NCBI GenBank assembly: GCA_964017065.1
Contig: OZ024791.1
Coordinates: 8,721,322-8,785,321, forward strand
Direction: 5' to 3'
Origin: Haliclona indistincta
Lineage: Eukaryota; Porifera; Demospongiae; Haplosclerida; Chalinidae
DNA: 64,000 nt
Positions within the stretch are counted from its first letter, which is position 1; the number at the start of each line of letters is the position of its first letter. The notes beneath the pieces are model-generated. The model had not been told where the DNA came from. It saw only the letters and a program-made list of their open reading frames with translations, and did no database searches. Shown here piece after piece: positions 38,351 to 52,257 of the stretch. A program made the position numbers and the translations under genes.

Positions 38351-38458
38351 AATTTTTTACGAGGTCTTGTGGAGTGAGGTCGAGAGAGGAGTGGGCAACA
38401 CGTGAGCGCCGCCTACCTCGCTCACTTGCCTCTCTTCACTCTTCACTTGCTGAGCGTC
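38351..38458. promoter_or_regulatory. Bidirectional promoter region, ALKBH4 / ATXN2
   Basis: 108 bp between divergent start codons (171 bp if ALKBH4 starts at 38287). It contains CGTGAGCGCCGCC-type GC-rich sequence. Confidence 0.5.
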
Positions 38459-41273
38459 ATGACAACCAGAGGCGCTGGTGTTAGCGGGGGGAGGAGGAGA
38501 GGAGGGGGGCCGATGTCACAGACCTACTACAGCAGGTGAGCAGCCCTCGAGTCAGCTAGTAGTGCATAACGTGGGTCGCCATCACAGACCAGGCAGAGGT
38601 GGTGCAAGTGCGTTTAGAGGTGGTAGACCTCTCTCGATGGTAAGTTATGCAGTAGGTACAGGAGCATTATGACCAGCTCATCACTGCAGGAGGGAGTGTA
38701 TAATAATGAAGCCATGGTCCACACCATCACATCACTCACTGTAAGCATCTCTCTCTCTCACTTCCTTCCTCCTTACCTTCCATCCTGCTGCTAGGGCCTA
38801 GTGGTAGATCTAACCATGTCAGACGGCAAGGTGTACCAAGGCATACTGAAGGCTGTGTCACCTCAGGTAAGCTAGGAGCTCACTCACTGCTGCCCTCACC
38901 ACCTTCCTCTCCAGCTTGATGTTGTCCTTGAGTTAGCTCATCTTAAAACACCAAACAGTGAACTGGTTAGCTAGCTAGTATCATATTCTACTCACCTTGC
39001 CGCTGTCTATCTTAGCTCCCTCCGTTGAGCAAAGTAATCGCCAACTTGCAGGTGAAGTGGAAGGACATCGTCTTTGTTTCTTCATCAACTAGTGATGCAG
39101 TACCTTCTGGTTTTCAAGGTGCGGCGCTGAGTCAATATTCTATTCTGTGTGTTGTCAACTCTGTCGTGTTTGTTTGTTATTTCATTGCAGACATATTCAA
39201 AACAGATACTGAAATCAGTGGTATTTCAAATGGACATACCACAGCTCGCAAACTACAGGTAAATACCCTTATACTCCCTGCCTCCATCCCCCCTCTCTCT
39301 CTGCTGTGCCTCTTTTCATCAGCCCTTTGAGTTTGACGAAGGAGCCCCTAGAGTAGAGGAACTAGAAGGTTTAGAAGACGCCAAGGTACAGCCATGTGCG
39401 TGTGTGTGTGCTATTAATCATGTTGTTATTACAGAGTAGTTCTAGCACATGGTCGGCTGAAGAGATGCTCTCAACTAATAAAGCTATGGTACAGCAACAG
39501 AGATTTGTGTGTGTGTGTGATTGAGTGAGTTTTTTCGTACAGTTCAATGTTGGATCAACGTACAATGAAGAAATGCCTGAATACACGTGAGTGATGGTGT
39601 ATTGGTAGGCAGAGTTAGTGAGAGTGTTTGATGCAGTACTAAATTGGAGAAAGACCAGTCTGAGGATTTCCAGCTGAGGAAGGAGAGAGCTGAACGGCTT
39701 GCCTTGCAGATTGAGAACCAGGACAGTGTAAGAGCTATTATACTAGTTGTGTTAGTGTGTGAGTGTGCCTATAGAATCGCCATGGGATTAATGACGATGG
39801 AACAGAGGAAGAGATGTGAGTAGAGAATTGCTGTCACCTCAATGTCCTCATCCTGTCTCTCTCAGGTTCAGCGCTGTCGTGAGAGAGGTTGAGCCTGCTG
39901 TTTGTCAGGAGCCAGCCCCACCCACTGAGTCTGTCATACAGGAGAACCAGTCTAGCGGTGAACAAGAAGAAGAGGAGAAGGTGAGAGTGAGTTAGTGAAA
40001 TCATGGCTGATAGTGATGCTGCTGTTGGCAGGAGGGACTCACAGCTGACCAGCCTCCAGGTGAACAGGAAGAGCCATCTGCCGAGCAAGAGGCTAATAGT
40101 GGAGAGACAGTACAGAAACGTGCAGAGCAGTGAGTTTACATGCTACCCAGCTCACTCATCTGTTCATTGTGTGTTAGGGCAATACGTAGCTTCCAGTTAA
40201 ATCCCCATGCTAAGGAGTTCAATCCACTGGCTCTAGCATCACTGCCTGCTGGACCCTCATCTGTCTCTTCATCCAACTCATCGGTGAGCGATGCCTAGCA
40301 TGATAAACATGGCTGCTTTTGATCCGTCTTGTTCAGAGCTCAATAGGGTCATCGCCATCACAGACCTCTCTTCCTGGGCGGCCTCGTCCATTCAGCAAGA
40401 GCCCTAGAAACAATCGAGGACCGACTGGTGGTAGTGGTCTGTTCACATCTCCACCAGAACAACCAGCTCACAGCAGCTACATTGGAGGTGGGGCTCCTCT
40501 TATGCCACGCCCACTTCAGAGTCCGGGACAGTGTAAGTATCATTATGGAGTGTAATAGGTTGAGTAATATGTTCCATTCCACTGTAGTGGTATCTAATCA
40601 ATATACACCAGTAGCGACCACACTACCATCACCTACTGGAGTGGTAAGAAGACTGCTGCTATAAATACTGTTTAACGGGAAATTTTTGCGTGAGAAAACT
40701 TTCGTGAATTACAGGCTATTTGCTTAAATTTTATCTGCGAATGTCTTGTTTTAGTTGATAAAGATAGGCCAATAGCACTGATTCGCGAAATGCTCTATCT
40801 CGCATATTCATGAAAATTTTCTCCCGCGAAAATTTCCACTATAATATTATGGTAGCCATGTTATTAACCCTCTTTACTACAGGTTGTTAGACCTCAGGGT
40901 TACTCTCATTTAGTTGGTGAGTGATACTGTACTCCTCCTAGCTACACATTAGTCTCTCATATAGGTCAGGTCCAACAGCAGCAGTACTCTCCATCCCTTC
41001 ATCCATCACTACAACAGCACTCTGCATTCTACCTACCCTCAGCTGCTGCTCAGTCTCACCTACAAGCCATGCTGGCTCCACCCATGATGAACTACCAGGG
41101 ACAGCCTGTGTTCCTCATCAACCCACAGACTGGAGGGGGTGGAGCTTATCAGCAACAACAGATAGGAGGAGCCAGTAAGCCTCTTGCACTCATGTTGTAT
41201 TCATTTCATCTCTTGCTCAGTGTCTGGATTGCCGCCATTCCCCCAATCACAGGGAGGTGGTGTTGGGAAATAG
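38459..41273 (+). CDS. ATXN2: Ataxin-2
   Basis: Multi-exon. The start at 38459 opens a Gly/Arg-rich segment (VSGGRRRGGGPMSQTYYS, then GRGGASAFRGGRPLS). The Lsm domain follows (VYNNEAMVHTITSLTGLVVD, KVYQGILKAVSPQLDVVLEL), then the LsmAD region (FNVGSTYNEEMPEYTTKLEK, RKERAERLALQIENQ). A PAM2 motif (LNPHAKEFNPLAL, about 40199-40237) should bind poly(A)-binding protein. The C-terminal part is Pro/Gln/Ser-rich with a short QQQQ but no long polyglutamine. It ends LPPFPQSQGGGVGK at 41273. Ataxin-2 controls mRNA stability, translation and stress granules. One intron carries a MITE-like inverted-repeat element. Confidence 0.93.
40668..40842. mobile_element. MITE-like inverted-repeat element in an ATXN2 intron
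   Basis: The left end GGAAATTTTTGCGTGAGAAA plus ACTTTCGTGAA and the reverse complement of the right end, GGAAATTTTCGCGGGAGAAA plus ATTTTCATGAA, agree at most of about 31 positions. The element is about 165-175 bp, AT-rich and non-coding. A target-site duplication is not clear. Confidence 0.75.
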
Positions 41274-41457
41274 GTGAGTAAAGATGACCAGCTAGCTGCT
41301 CTTCACTAGTCTCATGTTGCTACAGGCACTAATATTAAGGTCCACTGGACACACAGTATAATGTATTGGTCGTGAATGGACAATGCGTTGTGTGTTTACA
41401 CACTGTTCCAATAATATGAATGAACCAACATCAATACAACACACATACACACACAAC

Positions 41458-42312
41458 TCATGAGAATATCATAATGATAATGAAGAGAATGGCGAGTGTT
41501 AACATCACCCTGCCCATCACTCTCTGCTGGTCCTCCTCTGGTCTATTATGATGAACTGTAAGGAAGAGAGATGCTAACACGCTGGGCTAGTGATTACACA
41601 TACCTCGTCTTCTCATGCCGCCATGAAATGGACGACCTGTCTGTAAATTGAATGTAGGCTAGAGAGCGAGATTCATATCTTACATAATGCAATGATTGTG
41701 ACTTACTCCGATCATTGGAAATCCGAACCCAAATGATACATTAACTCCTCCTCCACCATCGTTAAACCCTCCATTTTCCTGCAGTGCAAGATCAGTGAGT
41801 GTGTGTGTAAGTGAGAGTGCTTACATATTGTTCTTCAGCCTCTTCTCTCTGGCCCTGAGGTCGAGGAGGAACTCTCTCCCTATGTGGCATGGTAGTATAC
41901 TGTATCACATATCTCTGAGGATTGTACCTTGGGTCCTGCTGGTTATCCCCGCCCCCTCTACCATAGAGTGGTATTAGACGAGACTTATCCACAGCCGACT
42001 TGCACACTGGGCAGGTGGGCGGGTCTGGCCTAGCCTCCATCCACTGTGGATCAGATAGTATCAATATGATGAGTTCTAGCTAGTTCAGCACTCACTCTGT
42101 GTATGCACGGCCAACTGGAGGAGAGAGACAGTTAGACACTCACTGATAATCAGCTAGACCATAGCTAACCAGAACAAGTGTCCACACAGACTGACCACTG
42201 CTTCAGTAGCTGTCTCATAGCATATGTTACACTCAAATGATCCCGTGTTCTTGTCTCCCTCTTCTCTCGTATCATCAGGACTGCTGCTTCCTTCTGTCGT
42301 CGATGCTGCCAT
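41458..42312 (-). CDS. RNF185: RNF185/RNF5-like membrane RING E3 ligase
   Basis: Multi-exon. The start at 42312 gives [20 protein letters not shown]. The RING reads [20 protein letters not shown], then a WPC exon (SWPCIHR-type) and [33 protein letters not shown] and [10 protein letters not shown] are diagnostic of RNF5/RNF185. A C-terminal hydrophobic stretch ([16 protein letters not shown]) is the membrane anchor. These ligases act in ER-associated degradation. An in-frame extension upstream (MIRYQRVMDH..) lacks similarity, so the later Met is preferred. It is head-to-head with the HECT gene. Confidence 0.9.
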
Positions 42313-42604
42313 GTTGACAAAGCTGCTCTGAATCCCGGTACACGTGACCATTGTACACGTCGTCAAGCTGATCACGTGATCCATTACACGTTGGTAACGG
42401 ATCACGTGAACGTCACGAGAATATTTGTACAGAAGGCGGGGACATGATGGTCATCTCTAGCTGGTCCTAGTACTGGACCAGCTGCAGCAGTTCCATTGAG
42501 CGAACCCTTCCTCGTTAGTTGGTGATATACTCGTCTGTATAGAGTTGGTGAGTGACGACTCAGTGTGTACATAATGGATGCTGACCCCGCCCACTGCAGC
42601 TGCT
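42313..42604. promoter_or_regulatory. Bidirectional promoter region, RNF185 / HECTD4-like
   Basis: 292 bp between start codons. It contains two ATCACGTGA-type E-box repeats (about 42370-42410), the palindrome AGCTGGTCC-TAGTACT-GGACCAGCT (42459-42483) and a probable 52 bp 5' UTR intron (donor GGTGAGTG at 42547, acceptor CCACTGCAG near 42598). Confidence 0.55.
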
Positions 42605-44876
42605 ATGGCGGCAGTGGCGAAGGAGGAGCAGTGGAGGTGGCAGTGTGTTAGTGAGGAGAGCCTCCTCCTTCACGATGATCTGGTGAAGCTAGCTGACCAT
42701 ATTCCTCTGCCGGCAGGAGTTGCTCTACGCAGTGCAGGCTCCAGCAGTGAGGCAGACTATGGACTTCCTCTTCTTGATGGGAAGAGCCCACAGGAGCTAG
42801 CCACTATAATCCACAGCGAGTGTGCTGCTCGCTCTAGTACATTCTCCTCTCTAATGGAGTATCGTCTGAATGCCCTGCGGTGTCTCTGGGCCACTCTGAG
42901 GAAGACGGACAGTAAGGACACCACTAGTAAGAAGGGAGAGGAGTCCGACCAGCCCAAACCAAGCCAACATTCTGAACAATTCTCATCTCGTATTAGCCTT
43001 TTACTGATATTTCCAACCCTGCGATCACTGAGTAGACTAGACCCTCAGCTGTCCCAGGATACGGCCACCATTCTCCTTCAAACACTGCAGGACTGTGAGC
43101 CTGTGTCTCTGAGCAAGGAGCATGTAGACTGCATAGCAGGACTGGAGAGCCTCTTATGCTCCTGGATCGCCTCAGCAGAGAAAGAGGAAGCGGCAGAGAA
43201 GCAGCTGAAGGTAGCGACCTCTGCTCTAGTTGCCCTCACAGTGGCAGTGTAAGTGTGTCTCTCTGATATGATGATACTATGTGTGTGTGTAGTGGCACAG
43301 GAAGCATGTTGCTGAGGACGGTTGACACACTACAGTCCCTACTATCCACTCGACCATCCCTGGAGCTGACGTCTCCTGCTGTACTCCATAAGTTACTCAA
43401 GGGACATGTGGCTCAAGAGGAGCCATCAGCTCTAGTGGCAGGTGGTCACCTACTCAGCTGGGACTATGACACACAGCATGTGGAGGAAGACAAGGACAAT
43501 GGAGGTATGAGGCCTGCCTTGCTGAGCTGGGCTGGGCTGTACCACTAGGTGCTAACCTGCCCAGTGTTAGTATAAAGTGACATTAGCAGTCTACTTGATA
43601 GCCCCATACTCTATTGCTAATGTCCATATTTTCTTCAGTTGTGTGTCATTCCATTGCATTTGATGGGCGGTTTGTGTATGTGACTAGTTCCAATGGTAAG
43701 AAGATTCTCAAGATAGGTAGTGGTCTAGAAGGAACACTAAGGTGAGGTCATGTGACTACTACTGCTACACATATACTATACTACACTCAGGAGCTATGTA
43801 TATACTCACATACCTACTGATGGAGGATGGATAGTATACTGCCAGGACAAGCTATTCATGAGAAGAATGGATGCTGATGATGACACTGATAAGGAGGTAT
43901 TCTGTGTTGAGATGGATCGCTGTAATCTAAAGGTTAGTCCAGTAGTGTGTTAGATACCGTGTCAGTATCATTGTGTCACTAGATGAAGGGCGGGGTCACT
44001 GGGCGTGGTCTAGTAGAAGAGCCCCATATTACACTGCACCTAATGAGTGATGGGCTCCGCCTGTACTGGCTGTATGCTCTGAAGGTTATAGAACAGACAG
44101 CTCATCCTATACTACCAGATGAGAAGATCAAGAGGCATGTTGTGTATCTGCAGACCTTACTAATGAAGGTGATGGTGTGATAGTGTGAGGGTGTGATAGT
44201 GTGATGGTACTTGTAGGAGGGTGAGGCAGGTCTCACAGTAGTGCCCTGTGGTGAGAGGCTGCTGATCCAGAGGGGAATGGAGGACAAGAGCACTGAGGTG
44301 ATGAAGAGCTTGATGAGATCAGGCGGCACTTACACTAGCCCCGCCCTCTCCTCTCTACTGGGGGGAGGGAGTGGGGGAAGCAAGGAGGACATTGGTGAGT
44401 AGAACAACGAGAGTGGGTAAAGGAGGTCTTGTGTGTATTAGGTACAAGTATGGGTGTCAGTATGAAGCAGACCCAGTCCTGTGCCTGTTACTGCTCTGGG
44501 TCCAGTCTGGTCCTCATTGTCCCTCCTCCTCCTGCTAACTCGCGATCTCTATTCTCTAGTTCCTCTACATCTTCTACTAAAGGTGAGCTACAGTAGCTGC
44601 TGAGTGCCATCATCTCTCCTACTCACAGCTCTAGCTGTCAGCCATTGCTACAGTCTCTCTAGTGGTCAGTATATCTCACAGAATGACCTCTCCTCATCTC
44701 CTCAGCTGCACTGTGCTCTCAGTAGAGGCGGCTCCACTCAAACTAATGGTAATGATACCTATCCATCGATAACCTACCTCACCTATCTCTCTCTCTCTCC
44801 CTCCCTCCACCTCCCTCTCTCTCTCTCTCTCTCTCTCCCTCCCCCTCCCTCCCTCCCTCCCTCCCTCCCTCCCTCC

Positions 44877-44946
<70 letters not shown>

Positions 44947-45933
44947 TCTCCCTCCCTCTCTCTCTCTCTCTCTCTCTAGCTGCCTGCTATGATTCTATCA
45001 ATCATTGTGTCTGGACTGTCAGTGATGACTGGGTGGATGTGTGGTCGTGTGCTGGCCGTGTCCGTCCTGCTGCTCACCTGCTAGCCGTCCGCATGAATCA
45101 TGACTCTGTCTCTTCTCTCCTACCATCACCAAGCAGCCAGGATACTGCTATCACTCTCAGAGACACCATTGACTTTCTACTGCGGCACAGCGGAATGGAG
45201 TCATGTCGGCTGGTCCCTTCTCAAGCTTTCTTTCATCCAGTGGACCACTGTCTTTATCTCAGCTTCTTGACCCATGTGCTGTCGATACTGCATTGCAGTG
45301 TGGAGGAGAAGAGCTGGAATAATGTACTAGCCAACATCATTACCCTACAGGTTGGTATAGCCATCGCATGTCCTGTTACTAATGCTGTCATTACCACAGG
45401 CGGTACTCCCTGGGTTTATTAATTCTCCGAAGCACCAGAAAGACAGCCAGCTAGCTGTGCTACTAGACAGCTTCAGGTATTGGTAGCCATGATGTATCAT
45501 TGTCATACTCTCCCTACCATCCCTCAGGGACCTGGTGTGGAAGCTTGTTGTAATGGAGGAGTGTCCGACAGCTCTATTGAAGGAGATACGCCACTTGATA
45601 TGGTGAGTTACTAACGCCATCATCATCATCATCGTGTTCACTGTGTGTTGCTGTAGTAAGAACAGTCTTCAGCTGTTGATTGAGAAGGAAGGAGGGCAGG
45701 ATACCTTGCTATCCACACCATCCCTTGCTCCTTTGCGCCATGATCTGTTACTAGAGACCGTGAGACAGCTGCGTCAATCCAGTGACCACACTCGTCAACT
45801 GCTCAAGGCAGTGTCTCCTCTAGTGAGCAGCTCCCTGACTAGTGACTCACTGGACACACTTCGATCAGTGATGGAGGAGGACCTCCCTTCAGTCACAGCC
45901 ATGCTACCAGTAAGCCGACCTTCCATCTCCCTT

Positions 45934-45994
<61 letters not shown>

Positions 45995-48347
45995 GTCTCT
46001 ACAGGTGTTCCCTCCATCTCTGCAATGTGCTACAGCATTCCTTAGCTCTGCTTTAAGGCAGCTAGCTTGCTGTGCTCAGGAAGAGGAGAGTGCAATGGAG
46101 GAGGCAAGAAGGGATCTTATCAGTACCTGCCAGCAACTCGCAGTGTTTGAGGCATGTCGAGAGGTGAGCTGATGATATAACGATGACATCATAGTGATGT
46201 AATTGTACAGACACTCAAGTTACTGCTCGATCAGGCATCATCTCTCCCTCCTTTCACTGAGAGTGATGAAGAGACACTTGACAAGAGGCACAACCGACTA
46301 GTAGCCATGGAGAGAGCATGCAAGAGCACTGCTGTGGGATGCCTTCTACCGCCATTACTAGCACTAGCTGGTGATCAGCAACTAGGCTCACTCAGTCTCA
46401 CTAACACACTACTGGAGTCCCTCTCACCTCTTGAGAAACTAGTCGCTGAGGTAAGGACATCAGTTCACCATGATCTGACTACTAGAATAGCTAGCAACAA
46501 TAATAATAGGTAGCAGTGGTTCAGTGTCCCAGCTCAGTATAGGGCAGTACTGATGCTGTTCATTGCCACTAATATCATACTAGCCGAGTGCCGAGGTGTA
46601 GGGAGTAAGATAATCCCTTGCCAGCGATGACTCGGATACATTAGCCTCTATTTGTGGTCTTAATAGAGAGTGCATTATATAAAATCATGTATAGAATGTT
46701 AGCCTTAATATAGAGGTTGTCTTATTAGACAAGTTGTCTTTAAGACAGGTTTCACTGTATACTGTTACACGGTGGATCAACAATGATTGATTGTTCCTCA
46801 TGTGTAGGTATGTAGCTTGCTGTATCCCAGTCAACAGAGGGTGTCCATACCTGCTCCCTGGGCTAGTGGCAGGTTGATAGAGACCATTCATCCTGTCAGG
46901 GATAACTACAAGTTTAAAGATACCATCTCGTTCCCTGGAGCACGACACCTGTTCATCAAGTTTGACTCACGTTGTTCATCACAGTATGATTATGACAAGG
47001 TATGATCGTGGATCCATATGTGACTTGATACTCTCTCAATGACAGGTATTGGTGTATGCTGGAGACTCATCTAAGAGTCCCAAGGTGGCTGAATATGGCG
47101 GCAACACACATGGGTTTGGTAGCCGGAGTGTGCTTGGCAAGGGTTGGCCTAAAGACCTTGTGAAGGTAGGATGGTGATAGTAGTGATGGTGATAGTAGTG
47201 ATGGTGTGACTCTCTCTTCTCGTCAGATTGATGGTGATACTGTCACCATAATGTTCGAGATGAAGAGTGGTCGAGAGCACAGCACTCCTGACAAGGCAAT
47301 GTGGGGGTTTGCCTGTACCATACGGCCCCAGGAGCTAGCTGAGGATGGTAGTAATGGACTCCCATTCCTTCTCGATCTACTCCTCTCCCTCTCTTCTGTG
47401 AACTGCTCTCTGATTGGTCAGCTGTTTACCGGAGCCCCGCCCACTAAACAAGAGGTGTCTTGTGAAGCAGTAATGGAGTCTGCTTTGCTGCAGAGGTGAG
47501 TGGGTCACTAGCTGTGCTTCCTGTACTACCACACCCTCCTGTAGGTGTGTCTGGCATGAGGAGAGCGTGAGGGTGCTACCAAGAGAGCCCCTCCCATCTG
47601 TAGTCCAGAGGCTAAGAGGCAAGGCAGGTCAGGTACAGCCCACGCTGCGCCCCAGTATCAAGTGAGCTGGCTAGCTATGCTGTGACTCACGGTACCATCA
47701 TGGCGGTCACAGGGAGCTACTGAGAGTGGATGAGCTGGAGGAGGTGATAGTTAGTGTGTGTCTAAAGCACCATGGAGTGGACTCACCACTGGCACTGCTC
47801 AGAGGAGAGAAGGTCGATCCCAGCCAGCAACAACTACTGCAGAACCTGTTTGCTTATATCAATGGCTTAGAGAGAAGACTCCAGGTCAGCAGGAACTCTG
47901 TGTTGCTCTTAGCATCTCAATAAGTTGCTGATGATCATGGTGACTGAGTATGTGTTCCACAGGCTCTGGCTGAACTAGAGGCAAGGTGGAAGGGAGAGGT
48001 AGTTGAGATGGCTGCTGACCGGATGACAGCACCTGAGGCATTCTTCTTTGATCTTCTCCAACAAGAGGTAAACTCATCTCTAGCTTCAATCACTCCATTA
48101 TCCTCGTCCTCCTACTAGTCCTCATACAAGTCGTTTGAACTACTGTGTTGTCTCAAGTCAGTTCAGCTATCGTCTGGTGACCTGTTCACAGCTGCTAAAC
48201 TACTCCAGTGAGCTCTCTATTACTGACAGTACTAGTTACTATTGGTTGTGCTAGAGAGTTGCTAGAGAGAGATATTGAGAGAGCTCGCTCCTCTCCTAGT
48301 ACTGATGAAGATATGTATGTACAGGTAAGATACACTAACTCTCACTC

Positions 48348-48384
<37 letters not shown>

Positions 48385-51300
48385 GTGTCCTAGACTGGTG
48401 TCTTGGTGAAGGGTGTGATTGAGAGAGCTAGACTATTGCTGCATGTTCGTATAGCACCTCAGCTCAATGATGGTGAGTGTGTGGGGTGTGTAAGTAGGTG
48501 TGGTGACCTCTCCCTTCCAGACATGCCTCCTGTCATGAGTCGTTCTGTTTCAACACCAGCCTCAGTGTCAGAGTCCAGGAAGCAGCATATGTTGAGGTAT
48601 TACTGACTGTGCCTCTCTGTCTCTGTGTGATAAGTATTGTGTAGACGGCAGCGTTCCATGGGAGCTGGATCACAAGCTGTCCTGGTGGATGTGCCTAGTG
48701 ACACGGCCCAACAGACTCTACTAGATGAGATATTCCTCTTCATAGGGTCTAAACCAGAGGAGGCGGTAAGCTGTGCTCGTGATGTGACCACATGATGGCT
48801 CCCCTTGTCCAGGTGTCTACTGAAGTGTTCCTTGCTGCTGCTCATAACCAGAGAGAGAGAGGCACTAATAGAGTCAAAGCTCTGGAGCACCTTCATCATG
48901 TTCTTACTAGCCGCCACCATCTTGGGTTTGCTGTCAAGCATATACTAGCTTGTGTCAGTCCAGTACTGCTGCATGGCCCTCAGGTCAAGGACATTGTGTG
49001 CAGTGGTCTGGTTCAGCCAGTAAGAGATGCCTTTGCTACTGTGATGCAGTCAGTGGCTAAGCTAGCCAGCCAGCAGCCCGTGGCTTGTATCAACACTATT
49101 GCTCTGTTGTGTACAGTACCTTATACTCGTGATGAGGAGGCTTGCTTGGTACGTAGTGGACTGGTCAAGCTGCTTGATAAGCTGTGTTGCCTCTCTGACC
49201 TGCCTAAAGACCCCGCCCTGCCAGAGGATGGTGAAGAGCAAGCTGAGGATGAGGAAGAACAAGAAGAGGCTGTCCACCGAGTCATTGCTCTGGCATGGGC
49301 AGCATTCCAAGTGTTGGCTGATCGGTGCGTGTCCTGGGAGATCAAGAGCAATGGCTTCATATCGTCAGGACTGGCACAGCAAGTATCTCAACTCCTCACT
49401 AATCATCTCTCTCGTGCCATGGAGAGCCTGGCTGTATCAGAGACTGGAGCATCGGAAACACTACAAGAGGCCCTGTCCATGTTGCTTGGTCTGGCACGTA
49501 GCCACATGGGTCGTACTATCCTCAGTCAGCCAGCTTGTGTCTCTAAGCTACTACTGCTACTCACAGATCAGCGGCCATCTCCTAAGCTAGTGCTGATAGT
49601 ATTGCAGCTATGTCGTGTGGCTCTCCCGCTCATGTCTATAGAGGACTGTAACAAGGTCACCATCCCTCACCATCCCACCCTCTCCTCCCCACCTAGTAAT
49701 GGTAACCATATGGCTACCAGTACCATCACTCTACTTATGGCTAAACTAGCTGAATATATCGTACCAATCACATCCCCTGTACCTGTCAAGACCAAGCCAG
49801 TACATGAGGTCACACCCACTGATGACACACCCTCTTCGTCTCATTCTCAGGAAGAGCTTGATGAGAGTGGTCAGGCTGCTGTGGTGCTGTACCGCCGTGA
49901 CAATGAGGGAGCTGCTGATCTCCTCCACTTGTTGCTCAACCAAGACACTCGTCAGTTTGGTCACAGGATGGAGTCTGTACTACAGCTAGACCACACCCTC
50001 CATGAGGACGGCAAGGTAGAGGTATTCACTGATTCATACCGGTCATGTCAGAGACGAGCGTTGCGTTGGGCTAACATAGGGTTCACTGTCAGTATTGAGC
50101 CACCTTCAGGAGCTGTTGGAAGATCATCTAGTACTGAGATTGATCGCAAGAAGGCTAAGATAGAGGCAGCTTGCAGGAAGAAGAACCTGGAACTGCTCAA
50201 GACCGATCCTCCGAGACCATTCCTGAGTGGTATGGTAGCTTATTCACTAGCCTCTGAGATTATTGGTCTACTCAACGGCTTACTAGCTGAGGAAGAAGCT
50301 GTGCTAGTATGGAGGGACGCCATTAGAGCTGTGCTAGACTCCTCACTGACCGCCATACCATCACTGATACCACAGCTAGCTGACTACTGTAGTCAGGTCT
50401 ACTCATCCATTACCTCCTCCTCTCCTCTACCATCACCTGGGGACCTCCTCTCATCTGCTTGTCTAGCTAATGCTACATTCGCTGCTCTAGGAGGGTTCAA
50501 GGCCTCTATTCAGCCTGGCATGGTAGTCACCATATTAGGAAATGGTATAGAGAAAGATTGTCAAGGAACAGTAGCTAGTATATCAGAGAGGAGGGGTATT
50601 GCTAACATTGTGTTTAAGGACGATGACCTGTGCTTCACTCCTAATAAGATATTCGAGGTGTCCCTGTCTCGCCTGTCTCCTCCTGAAGTAAGCTCACTGC
50701 CAGTACAACAACTTGAGCTACAAGAGAGCCTCTGTGCTGCCATCAAGAGTGTCCTGTCCTCATCTTCTATCTCATGCAAGACGACACAGTCCCAGGTCGA
50801 TGCTAGTGTGGCAGCTATGGGTCTGTGCAGGCTGTATGCTGAGCTAAGGACCAGAGTAGCTCTATCACTATCCTACCACTCACAGCAAGCTGGCCTCAGA
50901 GAGAGATTGCTCAACTGCTGTAACACTGACCAACTGTTGAAACAAGCTCAGAGCTGTGACCCTGGTGAGTGTGTGAGTTGTGATGGTGACCTTAGTGAGT
51001 GTGTCTCTCTCAGGTCAGAGGCTGTCAGTGGTAGAGGCTCACTGTGTCACTCTGAGAATGCTGTATCGAGACAGCTCACGTCCTCCGCCACCTATAGTAG
51101 AGAGCCAGCTGATAGAGGTGTGTTCATATCTCTGTGTGTCCCATCATTCTCCTCCTCTATAGCCCAGGAGGTTCTACTGGGATGTTAGTCGTGTATGGCC
51201 ATCAGTCCATTCTTGCTGCTTCTCTTATCATCTCTCATGTGTTACCTACCAAGGCCCGTCCACTACCACCACATCATCTGTTGCAGCCGGTGAGGATGCT

Positions 51301-52204
51301 CAGAACAGCCCTAGAGGTGTGCTCATCATCACTACAGCTCCTATACCTGACAAGGTGAGCAGTGCCTATACTGCTGCTGCTAGAGTGATACATTGCCCTC
51401 TTGTAGGCTCCATCATTCTACTGGGAGCTGGAGGTGTGTCACCTAGACACCAGCAGTAATGCAGCTCACCTCACTCTGGGCTACTGTCCTGAGCCACAGA
51501 AACCAGCTGAAGGACAGCAATGGTCATATCCCGAGGAGACCTGCCTACTGCGCAGGTATGCACCACTCACTCACTCACCCTCTCATATCTGGTATCTTGT
51601 ACAGTAATGGCCGAGGGTGCCAAGTGAGAGGGGAGGATCGTATGCAGTGGGAGAAGATTGCCTTTGATAATCATCTTGTTAATGGAGACGTTGTTGGGTG
51701 TGGCTGGGTGAGAGGTGAATCTGCTGATGGTAAGGGCACAGTATACTTCACACGAAATGGCACCTGTCACCCAACCAAGTTCACGGGTGTGCCAGGGAAA
51801 CTATATCCATTTGTGCATCTTCAGAAGAAGGTACGAGCTAATCCAGTCTGTTAGCAATGTGGCTACTTGTCATTGTATGTTGTCTTCAGAGTACAAGAGT
51901 TCGTGCTAACTTTGGTGAGACTCAGTTCAGGTATGCTGAGGGACAGACTCACAGACTAGCTGCTAATATACCTGATGGAGACAGTGAGGAGGAGATAGCA
52001 GCCATATTCAGACTACTGCCATTTGCTGATTGTGATTATGCTGATATTGATGGAGAGCAACCTAAGAGAGAGGAGAAGCCGCCAGAGGAAGAGCAGCCAC
52101 AGGAAGAGACAGCACCACCTAGTAATGGTGGTACTCCTAGTCACAAGCTACAGCCACCATCACCTGGTGAGTGAGTGATCTATCACAGCTCACTTATCAG
52201 ATCC

Positions 52205-52257
<53 letters not shown>

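Noticed and set aside
48792..51188. Separate 798-residue gene
   Set aside because: It is one long internal exon (48813-50964) of the HECTD4-like gene plus read-through into introns. Flanking exons join it in frame.
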